This document shows positions 38,579 through 46,366 of a stretch of 46,372 nucleotides of DNA, in pieces. Within the stretch, counting starts at the first letter, position 1. Each line of letters begins with the position of its first letter. The translations under genes and the position numbers were made by a program. The notes under the pieces were generated by a model. The model searched no databases. It was not told the DNA's origin and saw only the letters and a program-made list of their open reading frames with translations. Location: positions 1 through 46,372 of the forward strand of contig DYWT01000277.1 of assembly GCA_020742515.1 (NCBI GenBank). Direction: 5' to 3'. This DNA comes from Sporosarcina psychrophila (lineage in GTDB: Bacteria > Bacillota > Bacilli > Bacillales_A > Planococcaceae).

Positions 38579-39991
38579 ATGAAAAATGATTTATATGAAC
38601 AGCGAATTAAGATAATCAGCGCGTTTTTAATTGCAGCGTTTATCGGACTATTTAATGAAACGGCTTTAAATATGGCTATTGCACAATTAATAGTTGACTT
38701 CAATTCAGATGCCCCGACTATACAATGGCTAACGACGGGCTACTTATTGACACTAGGTGTGTTAGTGCCAATATCTGCGATTTTGATGCAACGCTTTACG
38801 ACAAGGCAATTGTTTACAGCTTCGCTATTATTCTCTATGACAGGGACTGTAATTGCAGCGATTTCACCGACGTTTACAATTTTGTTGATGGGACGTATTA
38901 TACAAGCAGCTGGTACAGCAATTATTTTACCGCTAATGATGCAGGTGATTTTACTCGTCTATCCGATTAATAAACGTGGGGCGGCAATGGGGAAAATTGG
39001 TCTTGTCATCGTTTTTGCGCCAGCGATTGGACCAACCATTGCAGGTTTAGTCATTGATCAGTTATCCTGGCACTTTATCTTCTGGTTAAGTTTGCCCTTT
39101 TTAGTGCTAGCATTTTTGATTGGTTTAAAATTCATCCAAAATGTCAGCGAAGTAAAACCGATGAAATTCGATATAATGTCGATTGTTCTGTCGACATTAG
39201 GTTTTGGGGGCATTGTGTATGGCTTTAGTATCTCAGGGAAGCTCGGTACATTTATGACGGCAGAAGTACTTGTGGCAGTTTGTGTCGGCTTACTTGCTTT
39301 AGTATTATTCGGCTTCCGGCAACTAAAGATGGAACAGCCAATGCTGAATTTACGTGTATTTACATTCCGCATGTACAGCTTAGGTGTCACACTTGTCATG
39401 ATTTGTATGATGATGATCTTATCGACGATGGTACTGCTACCGATTTATTTGCAAAACATCTTATTGTTAACGCCTGTAATTGCGGGATTAGTGTTATTGC
39501 CAGGTGGGGTTATTAATGCCTTTATGTCTGTTGTGGCGGGTAATATGTTTGATCGCTTCGGACCTCGTGTGATGGTGCCTGCAGGGCTATTTATGAGCTT
39601 GGTTGCGCTGTTCGCACTGCGGACGATTGATGGCACGACATCTGTATACTTTATAATTGCGTTCCATATTATTATGTTTATCGGGATATCGTTAACGATG
39701 ATGCCAGCACAAACTAATGGTTTAAACCAGCTACCTACACAAATGTATCCGGACGGCACAGCTATCATGAATACACTGCAACAAGTAGCTGGTGCGGTAG
39801 GTACTGCAGTCGCAGTCACTATTATGTCGATTAGTACGGCTAATTATGTGAATATGAATGGCAATACAGTAGCAGCACAGCTAGAAGGCTCGATTCAAGG
39901 CGTACAAAATTCAATTACATTCGGATTAATCATCGCTGTCGTCGGTTTTGCCTTATCGCTATTATTACGCAATGTACGACAAGAAAAATAA
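38579..39991 (+). CDS. DHA2-family multidrug efflux MFS transporter
   Basis: 470 residues, about 14 membrane segments. EmrB/QacA (LmrB/Mdr-like) layout: F-N-E-T-A-L-N-M-A-I near the start, W-L-T-T-G-Y-L-L-T in helix 2, motif C-like G-P-T-I-A-G-L-V-I-D-Q-L-S-W-H-F-I-F-W. ATG at 38579 after GGGAGG. Proton-driven drug export in the plasma membrane. The last 30 codons and the terminator have a near copy at 33731-33875. Confidence 0.92.
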   Translation: MKNDLYEQRIKIISAFLIAAFIGLFNETALNMAIAQLIVDFNSDAPTIQWLTTGYLLTLGVLVPISAILMQRFTTRQLFTASLLFSMTGTVIAAISPTFTILLMGRIIQAAGTAIILPLMMQVILLVYPINKRGAAMGKIGLVIVFAPAIGPTIAGLVIDQLSWHFIFWLSLPFLVLAFLIGLKFIQNVSEVKPMKFDIMSIVLSTLGFGGIVYGFSISGKLGTFMTAEVLVAVCVGLLALVLFGFRQLKMEQPMLNLRVFTFRMYSLGVTLVMICMMMILSTMVLLPIYLQNILLLTPVIAGLVLLPGGVINAFMSVVAGNMFDRFGPRVMVPAGLFMSLVALFALRTIDGTTSVYFIIAFHIIMFIGISLTMMPAQTNGLNQLPTQMYPDGTAIMNTLQQVAGAVGTAVAVTIMSISTANYVNMNGNTVAAQLEGSIQGVQNSITFGLIIAVVGFALSLLLRNVRQEK

Positions 39992-39998
39992 ACAAAAT

Positions 39999-40043
39999 AC
40001 ACCGTCCTAAAAATGCTGAAAATGGCTTTTAGGACGGTGTTTA
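39999..40043 (+). terminator. terminator of the DHA2 exporter
   Basis: ACACCGTCCTAAAA (39999-40012) pairs with TTTTAGGACGGTGT (40027-40040), followed by a short TTTATA. Homologous to 33834-33875. Confidence 0.88.
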
Positions 40044-40074
40044 TATGGGAAATTTGGGGTATCAAACTAATTCA

Positions 40075-40172
40075 AGGATTCTTGTTATCTTGCAAAACTT
40101 GATACTAAATAAAGTTAGAAAGCCACTTAGACCTGAACTCGGTATGGTACCGTGTTCAAGCCTTTTAAAAAT
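40075..40172. repeat. hairpin-forming repeat, copy A
   Basis: About 98 bp, alignable end to end with 41844-41940. Shared words: C-T-T-G-C-A-A-A-A-C-T, A-G-T-T-A-G and G-C-C-T-T-T-T-A-A-A-A-A. It holds a hairpin TGAAC-T-CGGTA (40134-40144) with TACCG-T-GTTCA (40148-40158). An open frame across it is not protein-like. Confidence 0.75.
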
Positions 40173-40279
40173 CGATTTCAAGTCAATCATCTGTTGTTTC
40201 ATTCTGCTTAATTTACGTACGTTAGACTTAAAGCCTCTGTCTAGCAAGTGGTTTAACTTATATTTTTGCTTGATAAAAG

Positions 40280-41128
40280 TCAAACAGCTGTTTTTTGCTT
40301 AACTGGGAATTTACGATAGCATAAATAAGCGATTATTAGTAAAATAAATAAACCAATTATTCCCGTTCCACCATCAATAAAGTATCTATGTTCTTCTGTT
40401 ACTGAAAAAAAGAAAATAAAAGTCCCTGATACATTTAGCATACCGTGCATTAAGGCAACTGAGTATATTGAATTGCTTTTTTCATAAATGTACTGAAGTA
40501 TAATGCCAGCTAAAACACAAAAAACTATCATGAAAATCAAACCTAAATGATGGTTCTTACCGAAATTTAAGTCGTAAAAATAAATCATTGGAGTATGCCA
40601 TACTCCCCAAATTAAGCCGCCAAAGACAAGCCCCTTTTTTCCGTATATTGAAATTAAATTTGGGTACAAAAATCCCCGCCAACCCACTTCTTCCCCTATA
40701 AAAATAAGAATATTGAGTAAAGGAGCTACTAATAACTGTAAAAGCGCAGCTACAAGAATATTCATCATTAGTGAAGAGTTCTCATTATATGTAATCGTAT
40801 CCCGTATTACTTTATAGGCTTGTTCAATGGAAAACAGATCGGGATTAAGTAGATATGAAATAGCATACACAATGACTATAAATAGAAAGCTAAACAAAGG
40901 GGCTGCTAATAAAAACTTTTTTTCACCTAACCGAAAACCTAACCCCTTTGAACCAAAAACAGGCTGTTTTAGCAATGCTTTTTGAATAAAAACACTCGTT
41001 AATAGCGGAATCAACATAAGGAATGGAGATAACATATCCATCTCTAAAAAATAAAATAATGTTGCTAAACAAAAAGTCAGTAAAAAAGTTGAAGTAATAA
41101 AAATTAATACAGCCTGTTTAATATTCAT
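40280..41128 (-). CDS. CPBP-family intramembrane metalloprotease
   Basis: 282 residues from the ATG at 41128, with GAGGG eight bases upstream; the GTG five codons earlier lies on the RBS. About eight membrane segments. The Abi/CPBP (CAAX-protease-like) motifs are E-E-V-G-W-R-G-F-L-Y-P, W-H-T-P-M-I and a later H-G-M-L-N. Bacterial members process peptides or protect against bacteriocins. Monocistronic; the upstream 230 bp to the divergent 41362 gene holds both promoters. Confidence 0.88.
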   Translation of the reverse strand: MNIKQAVLIFITSTFLLTFCLATLFYFLEMDMLSPFLMLIPLLTSVFIQKALLKQPVFGSKGLGFRLGEKKFLLAAPLFSFLFIVIVYAISYLLNPDLFSIEQAYKVIRDTITYNENSSLMMNILVAALLQLLVAPLLNILIFIGEEVGWRGFLYPNLISIYGKKGLVFGGLIWGVWHTPMIYFYDLNFGKNHHLGLIFMIVFCVLAGIILQYIYEKSNSIYSVALMHGMLNVSGTFIFFFSVTEEHRYFIDGGTGIIGLFILLIIAYLCYRKFPVKQKTAV

Positions 41129-41361
41129 TGTCTTAGCCCTCACTCTAATTAGTCATTTCCTGTAATTCTTCAAGTTAAATAAACCAATTACTCCTTTTAC
41201 TTGAAGAATAAATCCATATTTATCTATATTATACATCATACACCATAAAAGATTGGAAGATTCAACAATCTTAATAACAATAAACTGCTTCGAAATGTTG
41301 TTTAATAACCGATAAAATATCAACTAATAAAATTCGATTACTATACAAGGAGGATAATCAA

Positions 41362-41748
41362 TTGAAAATCCAATCTACTGCTACTGCAATGGGCTATTTC
41401 AAAACACTAAAATATAAAGAAGCAAATGAACAAAATATCTCACAATTAATGTTGGACGAAGATGACAAAAAGACTAATAGACCCAGATTTGAAGTTAGAA
41501 ATGAAGGGGGATACATACGTAAATATATTGTAAAAGCCAATGGAGATAAAATACTTATAATGGAGACGAAACAAACAATAGCACAAGAAGGTATGCAGTC
41601 AAATGAATCAGGGAATTTAATCGATATTGCTCACGATATGCTAGTGAAACAACATGAAAAGTCTTCCGATCTTCAAATACAAGAGAAACAGACGATGGCG
41701 GCTTGGGTAAAAGAAAATGGGATTTCAAAATATAAAACAGGCATCTGA
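41362..41748 (+). CDS. uncharacterised 128-residue soluble protein
   Basis: TTG start at 41362, eight bases after a full AAGGAGG (41348-41354). No signal peptide or membrane segment; hydrophilic, with an N-terminal M-K-I-Q-S-T-A-T-A-M-G-Y-F-K-T-L and a central basic strand region G-G-Y-I-R-K-Y-I-V-K-A-N-G-D-K-I-L, then helical Gln/Glu-rich sequence ending W-V-K-E-N-G-I-S-K-Y. I do not recognise the family. The strong RBS and good codon structure say it is real. Confidence 0.65.
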   Translation: MKIQSTATAMGYFKTLKYKEANEQNISQLMLDEDDKKTNRPRFEVRNEGGYIRKYIVKANGDKILIMETKQTIAQEGMQSNESGNLIDIAHDMLVKQHEKSSDLQIQEKQTMAAWVKENGISKYKTGI

Positions 41749-41843
41749 TAAATTGATGGGAGAATTTGCACGTTAAACAGGGGTATGGTTTTCGGGCAAT
41801 TTCAGTATGTATAGGACGAATCCAAATAGGAATGGACAAAGAA

Positions 41844-41940
41844 AATGGATTGCTGCCTTGCAAAACTCGATCCTCAACATAGTTAGCTGGCAACCAAGGT
41901 CTGAACCCGGGCAATATACCGGGCTCAGGCCTTTTAAAAA
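41844..41940. repeat. hairpin-forming repeat, copy B
   Basis: Homologous to 40075-40172. Hairpin CTGA-A-CCCGG (41901-41910) with CCGGG-C-TCAG (41919-41928). The stem sequence differs from copy A but pairing is kept, so structure is being conserved. Followed by GCC-TTTT. Confidence 0.75.
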
Positions 41941-42051
41941 ATTTGTTGTTTATATTTTAAATAGCTGAATTCGCTTGTACAATAAAAGGGTTTAAGTGAA
42001 TTAATGGAGAAATACTTTTAATACAAGGGTTTAGAAAGGGGAATTTATTAA

Positions 42052-42840
42052 ATGCTTGAAATTAAAGACTCATGGTTCACGGTAACTCAAATAGATGATA
42101 TGACTTTCGCGATTAGTGAGTATGGACATTGGGAAAGAGTTCATTCTTATTTATTAATTGGCGAGGAGAAAGCTGCATTAATAGATACGGGTCTTGGAAT
42201 TGATAACATAAAGAGGATTACAGACCAGCTGACACACTTACCAATCATTGTTTTAACCACACACGTCCATTGGGACCATATTGGAAGTCACGGTGAGTTT
42301 AAGAATATTTATGTACATACGGATGAAGAAGACTGGCTAGTCAATGGTATTAAGAAGCTTCCTATTGAGCAAATCAGGAAAGATGTAAGTCGCGATATTA
42401 CAATACCCACGCCAGTGACATTTAATCCAGACACTTATAAACCCTTTCAAGGTAATCCTACAGGTTTGTTAAATGGGGGAGATGAAATAGAGATAGGCAA
42501 TAGAAGATTGATTATCTACCATACCCCAGGACATTCACCGGGTCATATTTCGATTCTAGATACTAGTACAGGTTATTTATTTACAGGTGATTTGCTTTAC
42601 GACGAGACCCCAGTATATGCTTTTTTCCCGACAACCGATCCTGTGGATTTAGTACAATCATTATTGAGAATATCCATTATTCCCGATGTAACGAAGATAT
42701 ATGGCGGACATAATACAATAGGTCTTGATGTAAGTCTTTTACAAGAAGTGAAAAATGCAGTTGAAGAGCTTAAAGAGACAGACCAGGTAAGATTCGGAAC
42801 TGGAATTCATAAATTCAAAGGATTTAGTGTGCAATTTTAA
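42052..42840 (+). CDS. MBL-fold metallo-hydrolase
   Basis: 262 residues. The metal motif is T-H-V-H-W-D-H-I-G-S-H (HxHxDH), with downstream H-T-P-G-H-S-P-G-H-I-S and T-G-D-L-L-Y-D, and a final G-G-H-N ligand. ATG at 42052 after AAAGGGG with longer spacing. The fold is shared by glyoxalase II-like hydrolases, lactonases and others; the substrate is unknown. It is a different subgroup from the YqjP-like gene at 4460. A TACAAT -10 candidate is at 41978-41983. Confidence 0.87.
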   Translation: MLEIKDSWFTVTQIDDMTFAISEYGHWERVHSYLLIGEEKAALIDTGLGIDNIKRITDQLTHLPIIVLTTHVHWDHIGSHGEFKNIYVHTDEEDWLVNGIKKLPIEQIRKDVSRDITIPTPVTFNPDTYKPFQGNPTGLLNGGDEIEIGNRRLIIYHTPGHSPGHISILDTSTGYLFTGDLLYDETPVYAFFPTTDPVDLVQSLLRISIIPDVTKIYGGHNTIGLDVSLLQEVKNAVEELKETDQVRFGTGIHKFKGFSVQF

Positions 42841-42993
42841 TCAACACTAAAAGTAACGCAGTGTCCAGTTCTTGATTATGCTTATTTGTTGGATAATGAA
42901 GGAGATTACTCAATTTATGGGGCAGTCTAGTGAACAAGAAATTTATTATCTATAACAACGTAAGTATTGAAAATGGAATGGTGGTTATTACAA

Positions 42994-43512
42994 ATGGATG
43001 TATTTATTGAAAAATTACTTGTTACAGATGCAGAAAACTTGTTGAATTTCGAACTTGAAAACAGAACTTTTTTTGAAGAAATGGTACCCAGTCGTGGAGA
43101 TGAATACTATAATCCAGAGATTTTTAAAAAAAGACATGAAAGTTTACTTGAAGAACAAGTTAAAGGAGGCTCATATTTCTATTTAATCAAAGATAAAGAT
43201 AGTTCAATTCTTGGAAGAATAAATCTAGTGGATATTGATGAATCTAAAAAAATCGGTCATCTCGGTTATAGAGTTGGGCAAGCACATACAAGAAAAGGAA
43301 TTGCTAATAAAGCATTGAAAATATTGGTAGAAACAGTAACTGACAAAGGTATAAAACAGATTAAAGCTAAAACAACAATTAATAACATAGCTTCACAAAG
43401 AGTCTTAGAGAAAAACGGATTTGAGAGAATAGCTACTAGTAGTGAACAATTCGAAATGAATGGGAAAAAGTTAAATTTTGTCTATTATTCTTTGACTATT
43501 TCGTCTTGTTAA
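42994..43512 (+). CDS. GNAT acetyltransferase, RimJ/RimL-like
   Basis: 172 residues from the ATG at 42994 (M-D-V-F-I-E-K-L), preferred because an N-terminal beta strand begins there; RBS evidence is weak, and ATG 42967 is possible. L-G-Y-R-V-G-Q-A-H-T-R-K-G-I-A-N-K-A-L is the acetyl-CoA loop, and N-N-I-A-S-Q-R-V-L-E-K-N-G-F-E-R is the C-terminal motif of the RimJ/RimL/SpeG group. It acetylates an amine, probably on a protein N-terminus or small molecule. Confidence 0.85.
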   Translation: MDVFIEKLLVTDAENLLNFELENRTFFEEMVPSRGDEYYNPEIFKKRHESLLEEQVKGGSYFYLIKDKDSSILGRINLVDIDESKKIGHLGYRVGQAHTRKGIANKALKILVETVTDKGIKQIKAKTTINNIASQRVLEKNGFERIATSSEQFEMNGKKLNFVYYSLTISSC

Positions 43513-43562
43513 CCTGATAAGGTACGATAGGCGAAGAAGAATACCACAAGGGGGACCGTTAA

Positions 43563-43917
43563 AATAGGTCCTTTGATGATATAACGAAAGAATTGGAAAC
43601 GTTTGGCCAATCATTCCAGCCTTCTTCTACACAAAAAGAAAAACTGTATCGCCAAATTTTTCAACCGAACTCGAATAAAAAACCATTTCGAATTCAAACT
43701 TGGCTAGCAACCTCATTTCACTTGTCGTTTTACTCTCCGTAAGCATCGGCGCTTTCGTTCTAACCACCAAGGAGTATTCTGTTGATATCGGAGAGTCTTT
43801 GGGAAAAGGGGGCTTATAATGGTTGTCACAGCTTCCTGGGATGGTATCGTATTGGAACAAACGAGTAAAATCAAAGTGACTGGCAAGCAAGGATTTACGT
43901 ATACCTTAAAAAAGTAG
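43563..43917 (+). pseudogene. decayed single-pass membrane protein gene
   Basis: Three reading frames together give one protein-like sequence: a hydrophilic part (D-D-I-T-K-E-L-E-T-F-G-Q-S-F to W-L-A-T-S), a membrane segment in a second frame (S-L-V-V-L-L-S-V-S-I-G-A-F-V-L) with T-T-K-E-Y-S-V-D-I-G-E-S-L-G, and a third (43819-43917, V-V-T-A-S-W-D-G-I-V-L-E-Q-T-S-K to the stop). At least two frameshifts, and no usable start after the AAGGGGG RBS. The family was not recognised. Confidence 0.75.
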
Positions 43918-43996
43918 CCCCTAGGAAATTTGTAAGTAAAGAAGGCATTGAATATTCAACGAGAACTTATGTAGAATAAGATATAAAATAGGACTT

Positions 43997-44016
43997 TGTA
44001 CAAATAAATAAGACAT
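43997..44016 (+). repeat. lone copy of an inverted-repeat end
   Basis: T-G-T-A-C-A-A-A-T-A-A-A-T-A-A-G-A-C-A-T differs from the left end at 46157-46176 at one position. No inverted partner was found nearby, so it may be one end of a deleted element. Confidence 0.55.
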
Positions 44017-44107
44017 GAGAATCTTATTGCTAAAGAATTTGCTGAGTTATTTGTGTTTATCTTCTTGGAGTAGTATATGTTGATCAGATAGTGGAGCCCT
44101 GGACTGC

Positions 44108-44137
44108 GATAGTATACGCGGTAGTCGGTATACTATC
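44108..44137. repeat. perfect 10-bp inverted repeat at the broken start of a GNAT gene
   Basis: GATAGTATAC (44108-44117), ten-base spacer GCGGTAGTCG, GTATACTATC (44128-44137). The right arm is part of the in-frame GNAT sequence, the left arm is not; the TAG at 44122 in the loop closes the frame. Confidence 0.7.
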
Positions 44138-44781
44138 TGCTGGGTGATCCAGAGAATGAATCGTTTAACAGCCACCTGGGTGATTTAATTTCCAAACAAT
44201 TAAATCAAGAAAGTCTGGATTTATGTGGAGGAACCTGGTTTTGTACCACAATCTTTGATGCAAACTGGAATAAAACACCAGAAAAAGTGGTTGATGGGCG
44301 TAGATATTATGTGGATTATAGTGTCTATTACGAATTGGATACTGTTCGTTTTAATATAGGTTTGGGGCAATCCCGTCATGTACTTGATGAAGATCTTGCA
44401 ATGGTAAAAATCACTGTGGAATTGATTAATGCTGACGTGAATTTAAGAGAAGAGTTAACAGAATATTGGTCTTCAGCGGAATCTTTTACCCGGTTCGGAT
44501 TAGGATATGCTTTGTTAAAAAATGATAAGGTTATAAGTACATGTTACTCATGTTGTGTTAGCGGAGATTGCCATGAAATTTATATAGCAACATTTGATCA
44601 AAATGTGCGAAATCGCGGTTTGGCAACGATACTGGGACAACAATACATAAAGGAATGCTTGGAGAGAGGGTATGGTGCTTATTGGAGCACTGATCAATCT
44701 AATGAGCCATCCAAGAGAGTGGCTGAAAAATCGGGTTTTGATTATTCGCATCGATTGATGTCGTTCGAATTTGTTTTTTGA
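44125..44781 (+). pseudogene. GNAT acetyltransferase with lost N-terminus
   Basis: Protein-like sequence runs from 44125 (S-V-Y-Y-L-L-G-D-P-E-N-E-S-F-N-S-H-L-G-D) through the end at 44781, but the only normal start, GTG 44287, would drop 54 homologous-looking residues, and upstream the frame meets TAG in the loop of an inverted repeat. The C-terminal half (I-A-T-F-D-Q-N-V-R-N-R-G-L-A-T-I-L-G and S-N-E-P-S-K-R-V-A-E-K-S-G-F) is intact GNAT_acetyltran type. A shortened 164-residue protein from GTG 44287 may still be made. Confidence 0.65.
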
Positions 44782-44821
44782 TAAAAATTGTAATTTTAAG
44801 CAAAGGAGGAAAGCTATACAT

Positions 44822-44956
44822 ATGTGTGGGCTTTTGATCAACAAGAGGATTGAGACTTCGTACTATCGGTTTTGTCGAGACAGGTTGCCACAGAGTTATT
44901 TCATAACGGGTTGGATGACCGGTATGAAATTGAATAGTGCGGTACTTTTTATTTAA
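44822..44956 (+). other. short open frame after a strong RBS, probably a decayed gene
   Basis: ATG 44822 follows GGAGG (44805-44809) by 12 bases and gives 44 residues (M-C-G-L-L-I-N-K-R-I ...). A second frame in the same stretch reads D-F-V-L-S-V-L-S-R-Q-V-A-T-E-L-F-H-N-G-L and looks more protein-like. Most simply a gene start that has lost its frame. Confidence 0.35.
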
Positions 44957-45259
44957 AACTGTTCCCTCGGCGTATGAGTAAATAATGCGATAAACAGGCT
45001 TCTAACCGAACTGACTCTTCTTTCTCCACGATTACAAAGGTATCCGCGTATTGTAAATCCACATAAGCTTTTGGTGCGTCCTGGATGGGCAGTTCTAACA
45101 GGTCCGACACTATGATTTCAAATTTCTAACTGCCCCCTACCATTGTTGTATCTAATGGAGTTGTCTTCGTTAATCCAGTCGTGAAAAATAGTGTTTCTTG
45201 TCTTTCATCTTTGATATATACATTTTTTTGTGTGAATCAGCGTACTCAATGCATTCCTC
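44949..45259 (-). pseudogene. decayed minus-strand gene, family not recognised
   Basis: Minus-strand translation gives E-E-C-I-E-Y-A-D-S-H-K-K, then after a one-base shift in a run of seven A, N-V-Y-I-K-D-E-R-Q-E-T-L-F-F-T-T-G-L ... M-V-G-G-S, a stop, then K-F-E-I-I-V-S-D-L-L-E-L-P-I-Q-D-A-P-K-A and on to R-G-N-S-F-K and a stop at 44949. It has clear coding character but a frameshift and an internal stop. The remaining gap to 45392 shows no gene. Confidence 0.65.
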
Positions 45260-45392
45260 TTATTATAGATAATATAGGAATATAGTTCATTTTATTAACT
45301 AACAAGATAAAATAGTTGGAAAATGAAGCTTTTCTTATGTCTACTACTTATATAAAGTAGATTCAAGAAATTTAAAATGGGGGGGAAATGTT

Positions 45393-45992
45393 ATGTATCA
45401 TAAATCACCAAGGAATTATATTTCAATCACTAGAAAGAAGAATATTAAATTGAAAACTGGAGTCTCCCTATTTATTGTTCTTATTTGTCTTTTAGTTACA
45501 GGATGCTCTCAAGCCGAACCACAGGATAAAAATAAAGAGCTCATTCAAGGCTTCCTGGAGTATGAGCTGAATGCCCCTAATGAAGAAGCAATGCGTAAAA
45601 TTAACGCTTTGGATAAGTCGGTGGAAGAACAGAAGGAGGGTGGATCATTACCATTAGATAGCGAGTATATCATTTATTTGAAGGATACCTATGGACCTTA
45701 TTTCACGGATAGCGGATACGATAGATTCGTTATGACGAATCAAGCATTAATATTTCACGGAGGAGCCAACAAATACGACTATCAAACAACCGTAACTAAA
45801 ATTGAAGTAGAGCAAAATAAAGACACTCCAACGAATTATAACTTTACGGCTTATATTGATTATGAAAAAAAAGGAAATGAGAAAATTAATGCAGAAATCA
45901 CGGGTATAGCTATTATACGTGATGAGGGGATAGAGAAAATAACTTACCTTGGTGACAAGGAGATGTTGAGAACACTAACGAAAGGTGATTAA
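45393..45992 (+). CDS. putative lipoprotein of unknown function
   Basis: 199 residues; ATG after GGGGGG-AAATGTT. A basic N-terminus (R-K-K-N-I-K-L-K) is followed by a hydrophobic stretch and the lipobox L-V-T-G-C, at about residue 38, so exported and lipid-anchored. The mature part starts with a helix (K-E-L-I-Q-G-F-L-E-Y-E-L-N) and continues as a beta-rich domain (F-T-A-Y-I-D-Y-E-K-K-G ... A-E-I-T-G-I-A-I-I-R-D-E-G). Resembles small NTF2-like Bacillales lipoproteins in layout only. ATG codons further inside are less well placed. Confidence 0.75.
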   Translation: MYHKSPRNYISITRKKNIKLKTGVSLFIVLICLLVTGCSQAEPQDKNKELIQGFLEYELNAPNEEAMRKINALDKSVEEQKEGGSLPLDSEYIIYLKDTYGPYFTDSGYDRFVMTNQALIFHGGANKYDYQTTVTKIEVEQNKDTPTNYNFTAYIDYEKKGNEKINAEITGIAIIRDEGIEKITYLGDKEMLRTLTKGD

Positions 45993-46156
45993 ACTACAAA
46001 AGTATTTAATGAAATTTCAAAAGGGATTACCTGACTAACGGATGCACTTAGTTGGAGTAGATAAGTTGTTGTGAAATGCAGCTCACAACATCAAATAAAA
46101 CATACAAAAAGAGCGCTATTAAAGATATAGCGTTACATATGAAGGTCAAAAAAGCG

Positions 46157-46294
46157 TGTACAAATAAATTAGACATTTCGATCTTTGTACAATCGACTTA
46201 ATAAAAAGAGGAATGGACACAAGGAATCGAAGTAAATTTTAATTCAATCATAAGATAAAAAATAATGTACATAGTTTTATGTCTTATTTGTACA
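46157..46294. mobile_element. MITE-like element with terminal inverted repeats
   Basis: The left end T-G-T-A-C-A-A-A-T-A-A-(ATTA)-G-A-C-A-T (46157-46176) is inverted as ATGTCTTATTTGTACA at 46279-46294, giving 138 bp with 16-bp ends apart from a four-base insertion. There is no coding capacity. Inner GTACA words recur (46186, 46266). A third copy of the end lies at 43997. The remainder of 45993-46372 shows no gene. Confidence 0.6.
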
Positions 46295-46327
46295 TACTTT
46301 TTTGTCGTTGTACAGTACAAAAACTCA

Positions 46328-46366
<39 letters not shown>

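Noticed and set aside
40045..40302. 85-codon frame across structured repeat copy A
   Set aside because: It runs through a non-coding repeat whose second copy does not preserve the frame.
41555..41914. 119-codon minus-strand frame across the 41362 gene and repeat copy B
   Set aside because: It overlaps a better-supported plus-strand gene and a hairpin repeat; no RBS.
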